DNA of 64,000 nt from JADJPO01 sp963724535 (GTDB lineage: Bacteria > Actinomycetota > Actinomycetes > Actinomycetales > Kineosporiaceae), in assembly GCA_963724535.1 (NCBI GenBank), contig CAVRVD010000015.1, positions 335,968 through 399,967 on the forward strand, written 5' to 3'. Below the pieces are notes generated by a model that saw only the letters and a program-made list of their open reading frames with translations, did no database searches and was not told where the DNA came from. A program made the translations under genes and the position numbers. This document shows, piece after piece, positions 43,521-51,869 of the stretch; the first letter of the stretch is position 1; each line of letters begins with the position of its first letter.

Positions 43521-43899
43521 CGGCCCCACCGGGCCGCTGCGGTGATCGCGTGCCTTCCCCCGCGGAGCCGCCGGTGCGGGGCGGAGCCATCATGTCCTCC
43601 ACGGTGACGTGCACCAGTCCCCGCACGTGGGGTCGCAACGCCTCACGCACCCGGTCTGCCGTGGCGAGCACCGGTTGCCCCCAGGCGAGCACCAGATGCA
43701 CGTCCACATCCTCACCGCGAGAACGGATACCGGTCACGCGGCGGCCCGGCAGGTAGGTCGCAACCTCCCCGAACACCCCACCGTGCAGGCCCTCCACGCC
43801 CGACACGCCCAGGACCACGTCGACAAGGTCGTCGACGGGGTCCCGGCCCGCTGCGGACGGTTCCGGCCGGTCTGGTCGATCAGGCCCTACGTCTGTCAC
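43513..43899 (-). CDS. Asp23/Gls24-like protein (divergent)
   Basis: A 128-residue protein: DDLVDVVLGVSGVEGLHGGV, RVTGIRSRGEDVDVHLVLAW and VREALRPHVRGLVHVTVED follow the Asp23 strand-helix-strand order. Proline- and glycine-rich tails flank it. Overlaps both neighbours; part of the envelope-stress operon. Confidence 0.72.
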   Translation of the reverse strand: MTDVGPDRPDRPEPSAAGRDPVDDLVDVVLGVSGVEGLHGGVFGEVATYLPGRRVTGIRSRGEDVDVHLVLAWGQPVLATADRVREALRPHVRGLVHVTVEDMMAPPRTGGSAGEGTRSPQRPGGADG

Positions 43900-44363
43900 T
43901 GAACCCGGGACTCGGCGGGCTCGGTGTCGTCATCGGTCTCCAGGAACACGTCATGCACGACGATGTTCACCTCGGTGACCTCCAGGCCGGTCATCCGCTC
44001 TACTGAACCGATCACGTTGCGGCGGATCCCGGCGGCCAGGTCGGCGAGGGCCACCCCGTAGTCCGCCACGATGTCCAGGTCGACCGCAGCCTGGCGTTCC
44101 CCGACCTCGACAGCCACGCCCTGGGAGTAGTTCGTCCGGCTGCCGGGGATCCGTTCGCGCAGGGAACCCACGGCCCGGGTAGTTCCGCTGCCCAGGGCGT
44201 GCACTCCCGCGACCTCGCGGGCCGCGACCCCGGCGATCTTGGCGACCACTCCTTCGGAGATCGAGGTCTTGCCATGACTGGTGACCAGGACAGCGGTCCC
44301 TCGGGGGGTCGCCGTCCCCCCGCTGGTCTTGTCGGCCGACTTGTCGAGCGTCTTCTCCGTCAC
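43896..44363 (-). CDS. Asp23/Gls24 family envelope stress response protein
   Basis: A 155-residue protein and the best family match of the operon: TSISEGVVAKIAGVAAREVA, GVAVEVGERQAAVDLDIVAD and VERMTGLEVTEVNIVVHDVF. It should form an assembly beneath the membrane through AmaP-like partners. I chose GTG 44363 (AGGAG seven bases upstream); a GTG two codons earlier is nearer to the Shine-Dalgarno. First gene of the minus-strand operon and divergent from the sigma factor gene. Confidence 0.86.
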   Translation of the reverse strand: MTEKTLDKSADKTSGGTATPRGTAVLVTSHGKTSISEGVVAKIAGVAAREVAGVHALGSGTTRAVGSLRERIPGSRTNYSQGVAVEVGERQAAVDLDIVADYGVALADLAAGIRRNVIGSVERMTGLEVTEVNIVVHDVFLETDDDTEPAESRVQ

Positions 44364-44551
44364 GTCCACACTCCTGATCGTTGCCGTACCCAGGATCCGG
44401 CCGATCGCCGGCCCTCTGGTGTGTAGACACCCCCACCCTCGAACGCCTCACGCCGGCACTCGTGTGGTCTACGTCACACCAAGGGAAGTGGGCCGGGTAG
44501 GGTGCCCGAAACGGGGTGACGTGCCTCGTGACCTGACCGCCGGAGACCACG

Positions 44552-45091
44552 ATTCAGACCGACGAGGACCTCGCCGCCGAGGCAGGACTGGGTGATCGGG
44601 CCAGTTTCGCCGAGATCGTCCACCGTCACGGCCCGGTGCTGTACCGGTACGCCTGGGGGATGCTGCGCGACCACGCGGACGCCGAGGACGCCGTCCAGGA
44701 GGGACTGATCCGGGCCTGGCGGGGTATCGCCGACTTCCGCGGCGACGCCACCCTGCGTACGTGGCTGCTCAGGATCATCGCCAGGGCCGCCCTCAACACC
44801 CGCCGACGTCGCCGACCGACACCGGTCGACGACGCGCTCCTGAGCCCGCGGCCCGCAGGGCCGGACAGCGACCCCTGGCAGCGGCTCATCGACAGCGAGC
44901 TGGCCCGGGCGCTCGAGGCCGCCCTAGCGGAGCTGCCCTGGCGGCAGCGTGCCTGCTGGCTCCTGCGTGAGGTCGAGGGCCTCGGCTACCAGGAGATCGC
45001 CGACATCCTCGCCGCCAACCCCACGGTGGTCCGCGGTCAGCTGCATCGCGCCCGCCGCACGCTCTCGGAGAGGATGGTCCGATGGCGCTGA
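44552..45091 (+). CDS. ECF-type sigma factor associated with the Asp23 operon
   Basis: A sigma factor with region 2 (HGPVLYRYAWGML, ADAEDAVQEGLIRAWRGI, TLRTWLLRIIARAALNTRR) and region 4 (LPWRQRACWLLREVEGLGY, IADILAANPTVVRGQLHRAR). The first standard start, GTG 44636, falls inside region 2 and would remove its first helix. The frame is open back to 44537 and reads like a normal N-terminus (IQTDEDLAAEAGLGDRASFA). The best-placed start is ATT 44552, with GGAG seven bases upstream; CTG 44570 and CTG 44588 are alternatives. The stop overlaps the next ATG. It is divergent to the Asp23 operon, which it probably drives. Confidence 0.82.
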   Translation: MQTDEDLAAEAGLGDRASFAEIVHRHGPVLYRYAWGMLRDHADAEDAVQEGLIRAWRGIADFRGDATLRTWLLRIIARAALNTRRRRRPTPVDDALLSPRPAGPDSDPWQRLIDSELARALEAALAELPWRQRACWLLREVEGLGYQEIADILAANPTVVRGQLHRARRTLSERMVRWR

Positions 45092-45597
45092 CTCCCGACG
45101 AGCCCCACCAGCGCCCATCGAGGCCCGGGTCCGGCTCCCCGGGCGACCCACTCTTCCCTCGGCTGGCCGAGGCAGTCCGCGCGGCAGGCGACCAGGGATG
45201 GGCCCGCGCCTCCCAGCGCGTGCTCGACCGCGTCTTCGCCGCCACCCCCGGCTCGTGGCCCGTGCTCGCGGCCGCGCCTGGGGGCCCAGTGCACATCAGC
45301 GAACGGGTGCTCGTGGCCCACCTTCGCGTCGTCGTCCGGCAGACGCCGGGTGCGCAACCCCGCCGAATCAGTGCGCATCTCGACGATGACCGGCTCACGG
45401 GCCTCATCGTCGTCATCGCGGCCGAGTTCGGCCGGCCACTCATCCCGCTCGCCGATGGCGTGAGAGACCGGGTCGCCGCCGAGCTCAAGGACCTGCTGGG
45501 CCCCGTCGACCCGCCAGTGGGACCAGAGACGATCCACGTCCATGTGGCCGACGTCGTGACGTCCCCCGGGCTTGACAGTGAGGCTTCGGCGGGATAG
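45082..45597 (+). CDS. Asp23-like protein coupled to the sigma factor
   Basis: A 171-residue protein whose ATG overlaps the sigma factor stop by ten bases. Recognisable parts are HISERVLVAHLRVVVRQTPG, LTGLIVVIAAEFGRPLIPLA and VRDRVAAELKDLLG, followed by HVHVADVVTSPG, consistent with an Asp23-type fold. Its position is that of an anti-sigma factor. It may therefore link envelope Asp23 assemblies to sigma factor activity, an inference from position and fold. Confidence 0.68.
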   Translation: MALTPDEPHQRPSRPGSGSPGDPLFPRLAEAVRAAGDQGWARASQRVLDRVFAATPGSWPVLAAAPGGPVHISERVLVAHLRVVVRQTPGAQPRRISAHLDDDRLTGLIVVIAAEFGRPLIPLADGVRDRVAAELKDLLGPVDPPVGPETIHVHVADVVTSPGLDSEASAG

Positions 45598-45606
45598 TCC
45601 CGGGTT

Positions 45607-46527
45607 GTGAGTGAACCGACGCCGGCAGGCGGGTCAGCGGCCGCGATGGCCGACCTGGATGCTGCGCTGCTGGCCATCGAGGAGATGCAGGAGCAGCCCT
45701 ACTTCGATGCCGACGCCGACGAGGAGGCCGGCCGCGCCTACTACGCGGACGTTCCGTCCGACCAGCTGGGGCGACTCCTCCGCGACACCCACGTCCGTAC
45801 GCCGCGCTATTCGCCGTCCCGTGAGCTCTACCCGTGGGTGGACCTGCAGCCCGACCGGACCTTGCGCAGCCTGTACACCGGCCAGAGCTTCGAGCCGGCC
45901 GAGCTCATCCGGGCCGACTTCGCCGTGCTTGCCAACCGTGCCCGGCGGGCCGCCGCGCTCGCTGTCTTCGCCGAGCAGGACGCCGCGGCGATCGCCGAGC
46001 AGCTCGAGCAGCAACTGCCGTTCAACTGCGAGCACGTGGTGCCCCAGAGCTGGTTCGGCAAGGCCGAGCCGATGCGCGGGGACCTGCACCACCTGTTCGC
46101 CTGCGAGTCGCGGTGCAACAGCTTCCGCGGCAACACCCCGTACGCCGAGTTCCCCGACTACCCCGACGGGCATCGTGCTGCCGATCCCGAGCCGGAGCAG
46201 CCCGAGGCCGAGGCCGACGCCCAGATCCGAGTGGTGCGCCAGGACTGCGGCAAGCGCGAGACCGACGCCTTCGAGCCGGCGCGCGGCAAGGGCGCCGCAG
46301 CACGCGCCGTGTTCTACATCGCCCTGCGCTACCCGGGTGTGATCGATCCCCAGACCATGGACCCGGCGCGGTTCACTGAGCTGCTCGACTGGCACCGCGC
46401 AGACCCGGCTGGGCTGTGGGAACAACACCGCAACGCAGCCATCCAGGCTCGTCAGGGCAACCGCAACCCGTTCATCGACCATCCCGACCTGGCCCAGGAG
46501 CTGCTCGCCGCCATGGCCGATGGGTAG
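45607..46527 (+). CDS. Endonuclease I family nuclease
   Basis: A 306-residue protein with the endonuclease I (EndA/Bsn-type) core: FNCEHVVPQSWFGKAEPMRG, then DLHHLFACESRCNSFRGNTP, with the His of EHVVPQSWF and Asn/His residues forming the beta-beta-alpha-metal centre, and the C-terminal NRNPFIDHPDLAQELLAAMA. It lacks a clear signal peptide, unlike secreted EndA. Such enzymes cut DNA and RNA non-specifically. It follows the Asp23-like gene by nine bases and may be in the same transcript. Confidence 0.85.
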   Translation: MSEPTPAGGSAAAMADLDAALLAIEEMQEQPYFDADADEEAGRAYYADVPSDQLGRLLRDTHVRTPRYSPSRELYPWVDLQPDRTLRSLYTGQSFEPAELIRADFAVLANRARRAAALAVFAEQDAAAIAEQLEQQLPFNCEHVVPQSWFGKAEPMRGDLHHLFACESRCNSFRGNTPYAEFPDYPDGHRAADPEPEQPEAEADAQIRVVRQDCGKRETDAFEPARGKGAAARAVFYIALRYPGVIDPQTMDPARFTELLDWHRADPAGLWEQHRNAAIQARQGNRNPFIDHPDLAQELLAAMADG

Positions 46528-46614
46528 GAGACCGTGCGCCGGGTTCCGCCGGGGTCGGCGTGCTGGCTGACGATCTGCCGGGGGGATCGTCGACGCGCAC
46601 AGGGGTCGCTGGCG

Positions 46615-48729
46615 TCAGCCGCGTAGAGCCGCGGCGGTGCTGGCCTGCGGGCGCAGGTCCAGCCGGCGCAGCAGCTGGGCGTTCAGAGCCACCACGACGG
46701 TGGAGGCGGACATGAGGATCGCGCCCACCGACATCGGCAGGACGAACCCGATGGGCGCGAGGACGCCCGCAGCCAGCGGCACCGAGATGAGGTTGTACCC
46801 GGCCGCCCACCACAGGTTCTGCTGCATCTTCCGGTACGACGCCCGCGACAGCTCGATGACAGATAGCACCGAGCGTGGGTCGTCGCTGGCCAGGATGACA
46901 CCCGCGGACGCGATCGCCACGTCGGTCCCCGCGCCGATGGCGATGCCGACGTCGGCCTGGGCCAGCGCCGGGGCGTCATTGACGCCGTCGCCGACCATGG
47001 CGACCCTGTGCCCCTCGTGCTGCAGCGAAGCGACGCTGGCGGCCTTGTCCTCGGGGCGGACCCCGGCGAAGTAGCGGTCGATGCCGAGCTTGGCTGCGAC
47101 GTCCGCGGCGACGGCCTCGGCGTCCCCGGTGATCATCACGACCTGGACGCCGCGCCGGTGGAGGGCCTCCGCTGCCTCCCGCGACTCGGGCCGGACCTCG
47201 TCGGCCAGGGCCAGCCCGCCGACGACCCGCCCGTCGCGGATGACGTGGAGGATGATCGCTCCGGCCTCGCGCCAGGTGCTCGCCTCGTTGACCTCGTCCA
47301 GGTCGAGCTCCTCGAGCAGCCGCGGTCCACCGACCCGGACCTCGTGACCGTCGACCGTGGCGGTGACGCCGACTGCGGGCGAGGACGTGAAGCCGGTTGC
47401 GGGCGGCACGACGAGGTTGCGCTCGTACGCACCGCGGCCGATGGCCCCGGCGAGCGGGTGCTCGCTGTCGGACTCGGCCGCGGCGGCCAGGGTCAGCACC
47501 GCGTCCTCGTCGAGGTCGGCAGCGGAGGCAATGGCCGTCACGGTCGGCTCGCCCCGGGTGAGGGTGCCGGTCTTGTCGAAGAGGACGGCGTCCACGGTGC
47601 GCATGCTCTCGAGGGCGAGGCGGTCCTTGACGAGGACCCCGCCGCGGGCGGCGCGCTCCGTGGCGATCGACACCACGAGCGGGATCGCCAGGCCGAGGGC
47701 GTGGGGGCAGGCGATGACGAGCACTGTGATCGTGCGCACCACGCCCTCATCGGGGAGCCCGAGCAGCGTCCATACGGTGGCCGTGACGGCGGCCGAGCCG
47801 AGGGCGAACCAGAAGAGCCATCCCGCCGCCGTGTCCGCGATCCGCTGGGCGCGTGACGACGAGGCCTGGGCGTCGGCGACGAGGCGCTGGATGCCGGCCA
47901 GCGCCGTGTCGTCCCCGGTCGCGGTGACCTCGATGCGCAGACCGGAGTCCGTCGCGACGGTCCCGGCGGTGACCGGGTCCCCGACGCCGCGGCCGACGGT
48001 GCGGGACTCGCCGGACACCATCGACTCGTCCATCTCCGCTCGACCGTCGACGACGCGGCCGTCGGCCGGGACGGAGGCGCCGGGACGCACGACGACGACG
48101 TCGCCGACCTGCAGCTCGGCCGGCGACACGGTGACGGTGCCGCCGTCCTCGACGCGCTCGGCCTCGTCCGGGAGGAGGGCGGCGAGGGAGTCGAGCGCGG
48201 AGGTGGTCTGCGCGAGGGAGCGCATCTCGATCCAGTGCCCGAGCAGCATGATGACGATGAGGAGGGCAAGCTCCCACCAGAAGTCGAGCTGGTGGCGCAG
48301 AACCCCGAGGCTGGCGCCCCAGGATGCGACGAACGCGACCGTGATGGCCAGCCCGATGAGGAGCATCATCGCGGGCCTGCGGGCCTGGATCTCGCGGACG
48401 GCCCCCGTGAGGAACGGCCGCCCGCCCCAGAGGTACATGACCGTGCCCAGCGTGGGGGAGACCCACTCGACCCAGCCGGCGTCCGGCAGGTCGTAGCCGA
48501 TGAGCATCGCGAACATCGGCGCGGAACCGACGACGGGAACAGCCAGGACCAGCATCATCCAGAACAGTCGGCGGAACTGGGCCACGTGGTCGCCGTGACC
48601 GCCGTGACCGCTGTGGCCACCCTGCTGACCGGGACCGGCGGCCTCGCCGTGGTGACCGGCGACGTCGGCGTGCTGGCGAGGGCCCACGTCGTCCGTGGTT
48701 GCTGCGCGGTCTTCGTGCGTGGTCGGCAT
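46615..48729 (-). CDS. copB: Heavy-metal P1B-type ATPase (CopB-like, CPH motif)
   Basis: A protein of about 704 residues. The N-terminus is histidine-rich (HADVAGHHGEAAG, HSGHGGHGDH). Eight membrane helices follow, with the metal-site motif VLVIACPHALGLAIPLV (Cys-Pro-His), the phosphorylation motif LFDKTGTLTRGEPT, the hinge VAMVGDGVNDAPALAQADVG and the HP motif (SEHPLAGAI). CPH pumps move Cu(II) or Cu(I)/Ag outward. I chose ATG 48729 (GAGGAAG upstream); the longer frame to 48822 would run through a CsoR-type operator at 48788-48806. That operator indicates copper-induced expression. Confidence 0.92.
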   Translation of the reverse strand: MPTTHEDRAATTDDVGPRQHADVAGHHGEAAGPGQQGGHSGHGGHGDHVAQFRRLFWMMLVLAVPVVGSAPMFAMLIGYDLPDAGWVEWVSPTLGTVMYLWGGRPFLTGAVREIQARRPAMMLLIGLAITVAFVASWGASLGVLRHQLDFWWELALLIVIMLLGHWIEMRSLAQTTSALDSLAALLPDEAERVEDGGTVTVSPAELQVGDVVVVRPGASVPADGRVVDGRAEMDESMVSGESRTVGRGVGDPVTAGTVATDSGLRIEVTATGDDTALAGIQRLVADAQASSSRAQRIADTAAGWLFWFALGSAAVTATVWTLLGLPDEGVVRTITVLVIACPHALGLAIPLVVSIATERAARGGVLVKDRLALESMRTVDAVLFDKTGTLTRGEPTVTAIASAADLDEDAVLTLAAAAESDSEHPLAGAIGRGAYERNLVVPPATGFTSSPAVGVTATVDGHEVRVGGPRLLEELDLDEVNEASTWREAGAIILHVIRDGRVVGGLALADEVRPESREAAEALHRRGVQVVMITGDAEAVAADVAAKLGIDRYFAGVRPEDKAASVASLQHEGHRVAMVGDGVNDAPALAQADVGIAIGAGTDVAIASAGVILASDDPRSVLSVIELSRASYRKMQQNLWWAAGYNLISVPLAAGVLAPIGFVLPMSVGAILMSASTVVVALNAQLLRRLDLRPQASTAAALRG

Positions 48730-48787
48730 CGTCTCGTCTTCCTCGGATCCGGGGGAGTGGGGCCTCTCTCTGCGGAGCGTTGCGAGT

Positions 48788-48806
48788 GATACCCCTGGGG
48801 GGTATC
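48788..48806. promoter_or_regulatory. CsoR-type operator upstream of the copper ATPase
   Basis: GATACCCC and GGGGTATC form a perfect 8-bp inverted repeat around TGG, the classical copper-responsive CsoR operator shape. It lies 58 bases upstream of the ATPase start. No csoR gene occurs in this window, so control would be in trans. Confidence 0.8.
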
Positions 48807-48948
48807 TTAGCGAACCCAGCACGACGCCTTCCTATTCCGGCCGTGGAGACCCGGGCGGCCGCGGCGGCCATCGAACCCGACAGGGCGCCCCGGCCCTTGG
48901 GTGCTGCTTGGTACGGGCCACCGGACATGCCGCCGTCGGCGCGCAGGG

Positions 48949-49179
48949 TCAGACCATGCGGGGGGTGGCGTAGAGATCGCCTTGGACGCTCGCGCGTCCG
49001 TCGACGATGAGCGCGGCGGTCGCCCCGAAATGTGTCCACGTCGGTGGGGGCAGCCGGCCGGGCAGGGGTGCGTCGTCGAAGTCGGCCAGCGTTGTGGTCA
49101 CTCGCTCGGCAGGGAAGTGTATCGCCACAACCCACGCCGACAGCTCCGGCAGAACCGATCGCGGGTGCCAGACACCCAC
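48949..49179 (-). CDS. Possible small ORF, unrecognised
   Basis: A 76-codon frame (MGVWHPRSVLPELSAWVVAI, later THFGATAALIVDGRASVQGD) between the ATPase operator and an IS remnant. I see no motif and no good Shine-Dalgarno. It may be a remnant or chance frame. The whole 48823-49274 gap holds only this, the operator and the IS remnant. Confidence 0.2.
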   Translation of the reverse strand: MGVWHPRSVLPELSAWVVAIHFPAERVTTTLADFDDAPLPGRLPPPTWTHFGATAALIVDGRASVQGDLYATPRMV

Positions 49180-49190
49180 GCTCGTCCAGC

Positions 49191-49256
49191 ATGATCGCCT
49201 CGGCGGCCTACTCCACGAATACGCGCACCTCGCATGACGATTACCGGGTTCTCGAC
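49191..49256 (+). mobile_element. 3'-end remnant of the IS at 61069
   Basis: The plus strand reads HDRLGGLLHEYAHLA then stop, followed by ACGATTACCGGGTTCTCG. The same order occurs at the right end of the IS at 61069-62228 (RDRLGGLIHEYAQVA, stop, ACGGTTACAGAGTTCTCGG). It is therefore the last codons of the transposase plus the right terminal repeat. It sits directly left of the metal-transport fusion gene. Confidence 0.75.
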
Positions 49257-49274
49257 AGACGAGACCCTAGGGTC

Positions 49275-50645
49275 ATGTCCATGCCGAGGAGCAGCGCTCG
49301 AAGCGTCGTGCGGGTGGACGGGATGACGTGTGCTGCCTGTGAGCGCCGCGTTTCCCGGGCGGTGCGCCGGATCCCCGGAGTCGTGACGGCCAGTACCAGC
49401 GCGGTCCGCGGACGGGTGGTGGTCGTGAGCAACGTGCCGCTCGATCGCGCCGCAGTGTCAGCAGCAGTACAGGAGGCTGGCTACCGGGTGGGAACGGCCG
49501 CCTGGGTCAGCCGGGACCGGGGCACGTGGACCACGCTCGGAATCGCCGCGGTGCTGGTGATCGTGATCGGCGGTGCCCTGAGCGAGGTCTCGGGCCGTCT
49601 GCCGGGGTTGTTGGTGGATCCGAGTTCGGCCGGGTTGCTCCTCTTCGCAGCGCTGGGCCTGGCGGCAGGCGTGTCCACCTGTATGGCGCTGGTCGGGGGC
49701 CTGGTGCTGGCAGTCGGCGCGACCGCGATGTCGAAGCGGAGCGTTGCCGCTGAGTCCGGACACGCGTGGGCCCTGATGCGCTCCCAAGCGCCGTTCCACG
49801 CCGGCCGGTTGGCCGGGTTCGCCGGGTTCGGCGCGGCTCTGGGAGCGGTGGGGTCACGGGTAGCCCTGCCCCCTGTCGCGGTGGCGGCACTGACTCTGCT
49901 GGCCGCCGCAGTCATGTTCCTGCTGGGCGTACGCCTGACCGAGATCTCGCCGCGGCTGGCCGCGTGGGTGCCCCATCTGCCCGAGGGGTTGTCGAGGCTG
50001 CCCGGCCGGGTCGGGCTGACACCAGCCGCAGGCCCGTTGGGGATCGCGGCAGCCGGGGCGGCGACCTTCTTCGTGCCGTGCGGATTCACCCAGGCCGTTC
50101 AGATCTACGCCTTGTCCACCCGCTCGCCGGCCCAGGCAGCCTTGGTGATGGGCGTTTTTGCGATCGGCACCATGCCTGGGCTGCTGGCCTTGGCCGGGTT
50201 GCCCGCGGTGGCCTCCAGCAGCTTCCGTGGCGTGGCACTGCGCCTGCTCGGCGTCGTGGTCCTGGGCTTCGCCGCGCTCAACGCGGTGTCGGTCCTCCAG
50301 CTCACCGAAGCGCGCCGGCCCTGGGTCACGGTCCAGGCCAGACCCGGCCCGTCCCTCACCGCGACATCCGTCGATCAGACGCTGCAAAGCGTGCAGAACT
50401 CGGCGGGCTACCACCCCGGCGACGCCGTCATCTACGCCGGTCTACCCACACACTGGCATCTGGACTCCCAGGACAGCTTCTCCTGTGCCATCAGCCTCGA
50501 ATCCTCCGACCTCGGCGTCCACACGGTGCTGCGCCCGGGTCACAACCTCATCGAACTACCCGCCCTCGACCCGGGCACCTACCAGTACGCCTGCACGATG
50601 GGCATGTATCGCGGAACGATTACCGCGGTCCCCCGGCCGGCCTGA
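49275..50645 (+). CDS. Copper-linked fusion: HMA domain, DsbD-like membrane domain, cupredoxin-like C-terminus
   Basis: A 456-residue fusion. Residues about 8-70 form a heavy-metal-associated domain (RVDGMTCAACERRVSRAVRR; CxxC metal site). About 85-350 is a DsbD/SafE-like six-helix membrane domain with GVSTCMALVGGLVLAVGATA and ATFFVPCGFTQAVQIYALST, whose conserved cysteines suggest metal or electron transfer. The C-terminal 110 residues resemble a cupredoxin (HWHLDSQDSFSCAI, TYQYACTMGMYRGTIT with a Cys-Met copper-type site). It should move copper ions or electrons across the membrane. Flanking IS remnants on both sides suggest mobilisation. Start ATG 49275; a second ATG two codons later is possible. 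Confidence 0.82.
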   Translation: MSMPRSSARSVVRVDGMTCAACERRVSRAVRRIPGVVTASTSAVRGRVVVVSNVPLDRAAVSAAVQEAGYRVGTAAWVSRDRGTWTTLGIAAVLVIVIGGALSEVSGRLPGLLVDPSSAGLLLFAALGLAAGVSTCMALVGGLVLAVGATAMSKRSVAAESGHAWALMRSQAPFHAGRLAGFAGFGAALGAVGSRVALPPVAVAALTLLAAAVMFLLGVRLTEISPRLAAWVPHLPEGLSRLPGRVGLTPAAGPLGIAAAGAATFFVPCGFTQAVQIYALSTRSPAQAALVMGVFAIGTMPGLLALAGLPAVASSSFRGVALRLLGVVVLGFAALNAVSVLQLTEARRPWVTVQARPGPSLTATSVDQTLQSVQNSAGYHPGDAVIYAGLPTHWHLDSQDSFSCAISLESSDLGVHTVLRPGHNLIELPALDPGTYQYACTMGMYRGTITAVPRPA

Positions 50646-50714
50646 CCGAACGTGGCCTCGTCACGGGCAACCCCGGCGTCGACCAGTGCGGGACCACGGC
50701 GGTACGCGCGTTCG

Positions 50715-50868
50715 GGGCGGCCCTCGGTGGTCCAGCGGCGTGTCACCGGCCGGCGGTGCCACCGCAGCGTCGTGCCGGGGGTGACCAGAATCCCGATCCG
50801 TCGCGCGGGCGGCGGCCGCAACGCCAGCGCAGCGATCATGACCTGCTCCGGCGGCAGTTGACGGGGCT
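50715..50868 (-). mobile_element. 5'-internal remnant of the IS at 61069
   Basis: On the minus strand MIAALALRPPPARRIGILVT then TLRWHRRPVTRRWTTEG follows the transposase segment VIAALALRLPRARRIGMLVT ... LRWHRRLVASRWT of the IS copy at 61069. Both ends of the coding sequence are missing. It lies immediately right of the copper-linked fusion gene, in opposite orientation to the remnant on that gene's left. Confidence 0.75.
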
Positions 50869-50942
50869 GGGTGGGCCCCGCACGCTCAGCCAGTGTCGCT
50901 TGGCAGGCCCATCACCCCAGCGAGGTGACTCGCTCCGCCTGC

Positions 50943-51420
50943 TCACCAGCCCACAGGTGGCAAGAGGTCATGCCACAGGATCGTGCTCGCCGGGGCGGCG
51001 AGGCCGATGTCGAGGCCGACCATCGCCAACGTGAGGAGGCGAAGGCGGCCGAGCACCTGGAATCCACTCGCGGCCTCTGCGTTCTCCGCGGCGGCGCTCC
51101 GACGACCGAACACCGCCACGAACGCGCTGGCATCCGCACCGATGGTCCGCCACCCATGCCGGATCCAGTCGCCGTAGGCCATCGTCCCGCGACCGAGCTT
51201 GTGCCGGGCGTAGGTGCCGAGGATCCCGAACGGTGCCCACGCGAGGAGCCAGGTCGGAACCGTGGCCGCGACGGGGAAGACACCGGATACGAGTGCGCCG
51301 ATGAGCACAGCCGTCGCTATCAGCGATTGCGCGCCACTCGCGAACGGGCCGCGGATCGCCACGTCAGATAGACGCCGCCGGCCACGATCGCAGCGGTCGC
51401 CGCAGCCCGGGTGACGAGTT
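50943..51420 (-). pseudogene. Fragmented membrane protein, possibly family 2 glycosyltransferase remnant
   Basis: The frame at 50943-51362 encodes GPFASGAQSLIATAVLIGAL, PTWLLAWAPFGILGTYARHK and a basic C-terminal region, typical of the last helices of membrane glycosyltransferases. Directly upstream, in another frame, ELVTRAAATAAIVAGGVYLT resembles the first helix of such proteins. The two pieces lack the catalytic middle, so I read a deleted gene. The family call is tentative. Confidence 0.45.
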
Positions 51421-51448
51421 CGTCACTGGACGTTGGGCCTCTCGAGTT

Positions 51449-51550
51449 GGCTCTCAAAGGGCTCCTTCACACCCAGGCTCTCAAAGAGCTCCTTCACGCC
51501 CAGGCTCTCAAAGAGCTCCTTCACGCCCAGGCTCTCAAGGGGTTCCAGCG
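51449..51550. repeat. 27-bp minisatellite encoding a nonapeptide repeat
   Basis: Three full 27-bp units begin at 51449, 51476 and 51503, the last two identical, followed by a degenerate partial unit to 51550. In the plus frame starting at 51411 the units read ALKELLHAQ, a leucine-rich amphipathic nonapeptide. There are no spacers between units, so this is not a CRISPR array. Whether the 61-codon frame is translated is unknown. From here to 52123 I see only this array, a short unassigned remnant at about 51610-51700 and the hydrolase remnant. Confidence 0.85.
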
Positions 51551-51869
51551 TTCAGGTTCTATGAGAGAGCGTCGGTACCTTCCGTGCCGGGCATGAGAAA
51601 GTCGGCGTACTGGGTTGGACACCTGGTCGGGCAAACCTCCGACAGAAACCACCGCGAAAGCGGCCGCCCACAGCATCCTCCGCGACCTCACCGCTGCCCG
51701 GTGACGCAACAAAGCCCTCGCTGAAGCATCGAAAGCGCTATGACCAGGGCTCATGCGAAACGTGACGGAGGGGGTTTGTCACCCTTGACCCACACGCACT
51801 CGATCTGCCCGCTTGTTCCTTCGCCGACCGTGCGGCGGACTGAACTCCCCTTGGGGGAGACTCTCGACC

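Noticed and set aside
44636..45091. GTG 44636 as the start of the Asp23-locus sigma factor
   Set aside because: This removes the first helix of region 2, and the open frame upstream reads as a normal sigma N-terminus.
51449..51550. CRISPR-like array
   Set aside because: The 27-bp units are tandem with no spacers and keep a coding period of nine residues.
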